Shown here: piece by piece, positions 63,316 to 64,000 of the stretch
How the letters are laid out: each line of letters opens with the position of its first letter
How positions within the stretch are numbered: position 1 is the stretch's first letter
Assembly (NCBI GenBank): GCA_020073015.1
Contig: JAIQFZ010000004.1
Location: 79,928 to 143,927 of the forward strand
Source of the DNA: Terriglobia bacterium
GTDB lineage: Bacteria; Acidobacteriota; Terriglobia; Terriglobales; Acidobacteriaceae
Reading direction: 5' to 3'
Length of the DNA: 64,000 nt
Program-made: the position numbers and the translations under genes
Notes under the pieces: model-generated
Seen by the model: the letters and a program-made list of their open reading frames with translations, nothing else
Databases searched by the model: none
Told to the model about the DNA's origin: nothing

Positions 63316-64000
63316 AGACGGCAGGAAAACCTGAGCCTCTGCGACCGCCCGCGTTTTCCTATCAGCGTGCGGGGCGCCGCTCCGAGTCCCCAATCCTGTT
63401 CTGCGAGTCGGTTGCGCTCGAACGGCTTGCCGAACGCTACGGCACTCCGCTCTACGTCTATTCCGCGGAGATGATGCGCGCACGCATACAGGCCTTCCAA
63501 CGCGCATTTCGCACCGTTCCCTATACGCTGTGCTACTCCGTCAAGGCCAACTCAACGCTTGGTGTCCTGAGGCTGATCGCGCGCCAGGGAGCGGGGTTCG
63601 ATGTAGTTTCCGGCGGAGAACTGGAACGTGTTCTGCGGGTCAAACCGCAGGCCGCCCGCAGCGTGGTCTTTTCCGGCGTTGGAAAGACTGTGCCGGAAAT
63701 GGAACTCGCGCTCAAGGCCGGGATCCTGCTGTTCAATATCGAGAGCGCCTCGGAATTGCGCACCCTCGCGAAAACCGCGACACGCCTGAAGAAAAAAGCC
63801 CAGGTCGCCGTGCGCGTAAACCCGGACGTCTCCGCGAAAACTCATCCCTACATTTCAACGGGCCTACATGAGCACAAGTTCGGCGTGCCCATTCCCGAAT
63901 TCCAGGGCCACATGGTGCTGAGGAAACGCGATCTGTTGATCGTCGCGTCGGAACAGGGCCGCGGGGACCGCTGCAATCCAGGGCCTGGCGGAGACCGTCC
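63312..64000 (+). CDS. lysA: diaminopimelate decarboxylase (3' partial)
   Basis: Last step of lysine synthesis. GTG start at 63312 overlaps the phosphatase stop (GTGA). PLP lysine K78 in C-Y-S-V-K-A-N-S, then F-D-V-V-S-G-G-E-L and V-R-V-N-P-D-V all fit. After H-K-F-G-V-P-I (about 63890) the residues stop matching the family; the last ~110 bases may be a divergent or rearranged segment, or lower-quality sequence. The gene runs out of the window. Confidence 0.82.
   Translation, partial: MKTAGKPEPLRPPAFSYQRAGRRSESPILFCESVALERLAERYGTPLYVYSAEMMRARIQAFQRAFRTVPYTLCYSVKANSTLGVLRLIARQGAGFDVVSGGELERVLRVKPQAARSVVFSGVGKTVPEMELALKAGILLFNIESASELRTLAKTATRLKKKAQVAVRVNPDVSAKTHPYISTGLHEHKFGVPIPEFQGHMVLRKRDLLIVASEQGRGDRCNPGPGGDR

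Overview
The window is a stretch of bacterial chromosome, GC-rich (mostly about 60% by eye), packed with single genes and short operons on both strands. The gene set fits a soil-type member of the Acidobacteriota: a YpdA-type (bacillithiol-linked) reductase, PEP-CTERM proteins, an S46 dipeptidyl-peptidase, a patatin outer-membrane protein, a PEGA-domain protein, a receiver/ATP-grasp fusion and hairpin-rich intergenic repeats. The assignment is inference from gene content; no rRNA or marker phylogeny is available here.

Layout. 1-3.3 kb: end of a propeller-like protein, then a GbsR/MarR regulator with its own promoter/operator heading a membrane protein and an NAD(P)-binding epimerase-like protein. 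3.4-12.6 kb: TruB, a rhomboid protease, a large receiver plus PEP-synthase-like ATP-grasp protein, a secreted SnoaL-like protein, an esterase, a PPOX-type oxidoreductase and a PlpD-like patatin/beta-barrel. 12.8-15.6 kb: a small membrane peptide, then a ParA plus ribbon-helix-helix partition cassette with a 12-bp iteron array, a gene-poor AT-richer tract and tRNA-Gly(CCC). This looks like a remnant of an integrated plasmid or island.

15.7-31.8 kb: Tat-exported amidase, gamma-glutamyltransferase, MnmA with its cysteine desulfurase, a four-helix-bundle protein bracketed by inverted repeats, a GT39-type glycosyltransferase, a cupredoxin-like secreted protein, citrate synthase, S46 peptidase, an AraC-type protein and a VOC protein. 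32-33 kb: a low-GC SIR2-like gene (possible defence gene). 33-42 kb: TrmO, amidohydrolase, rhodanese, and an acyl-CoA module (two enoyl-CoA hydratases, a BoxB/PaaA-type di-iron oxygenase, a TetR regulator with a PaaR-like operator), then a PEGA protein and a DapA-like aldolase. 42-48 kb: carB, a GIY-YIG nuclease, carA and lepB. 48-54 kb: a DUF420 protein, a two-gene BcrAD/BadFG-type activase/dehydratase-like system and SSB. 54-64 kb: PCD, MFS exporter, two PEP-CTERM genes with sigma-54-type promoter matches, YpdA, a methyltransferase, an UPF0173 hydrolase, a rhodanese, HPRT, a GAF-GAF-SpoIIE phosphatase and the start of lysA.

The most unusual signal is a network of dispersed, modular hairpin repeats. 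They sit between genes, next to small nuclease-like or helical-bundle genes, directly upstream of starts (where they appear to supply the Shine-Dalgarno sequence of mnmA and the dapA-like gene), and in frame inside coding genes, including carB. Arms of related copies differ in compensating ways while the hairpin is kept. A perfect-TIR, MITE-like element with a second degraded copy and the ParA/iteron cassette are the other strongest candidates for follow-up.
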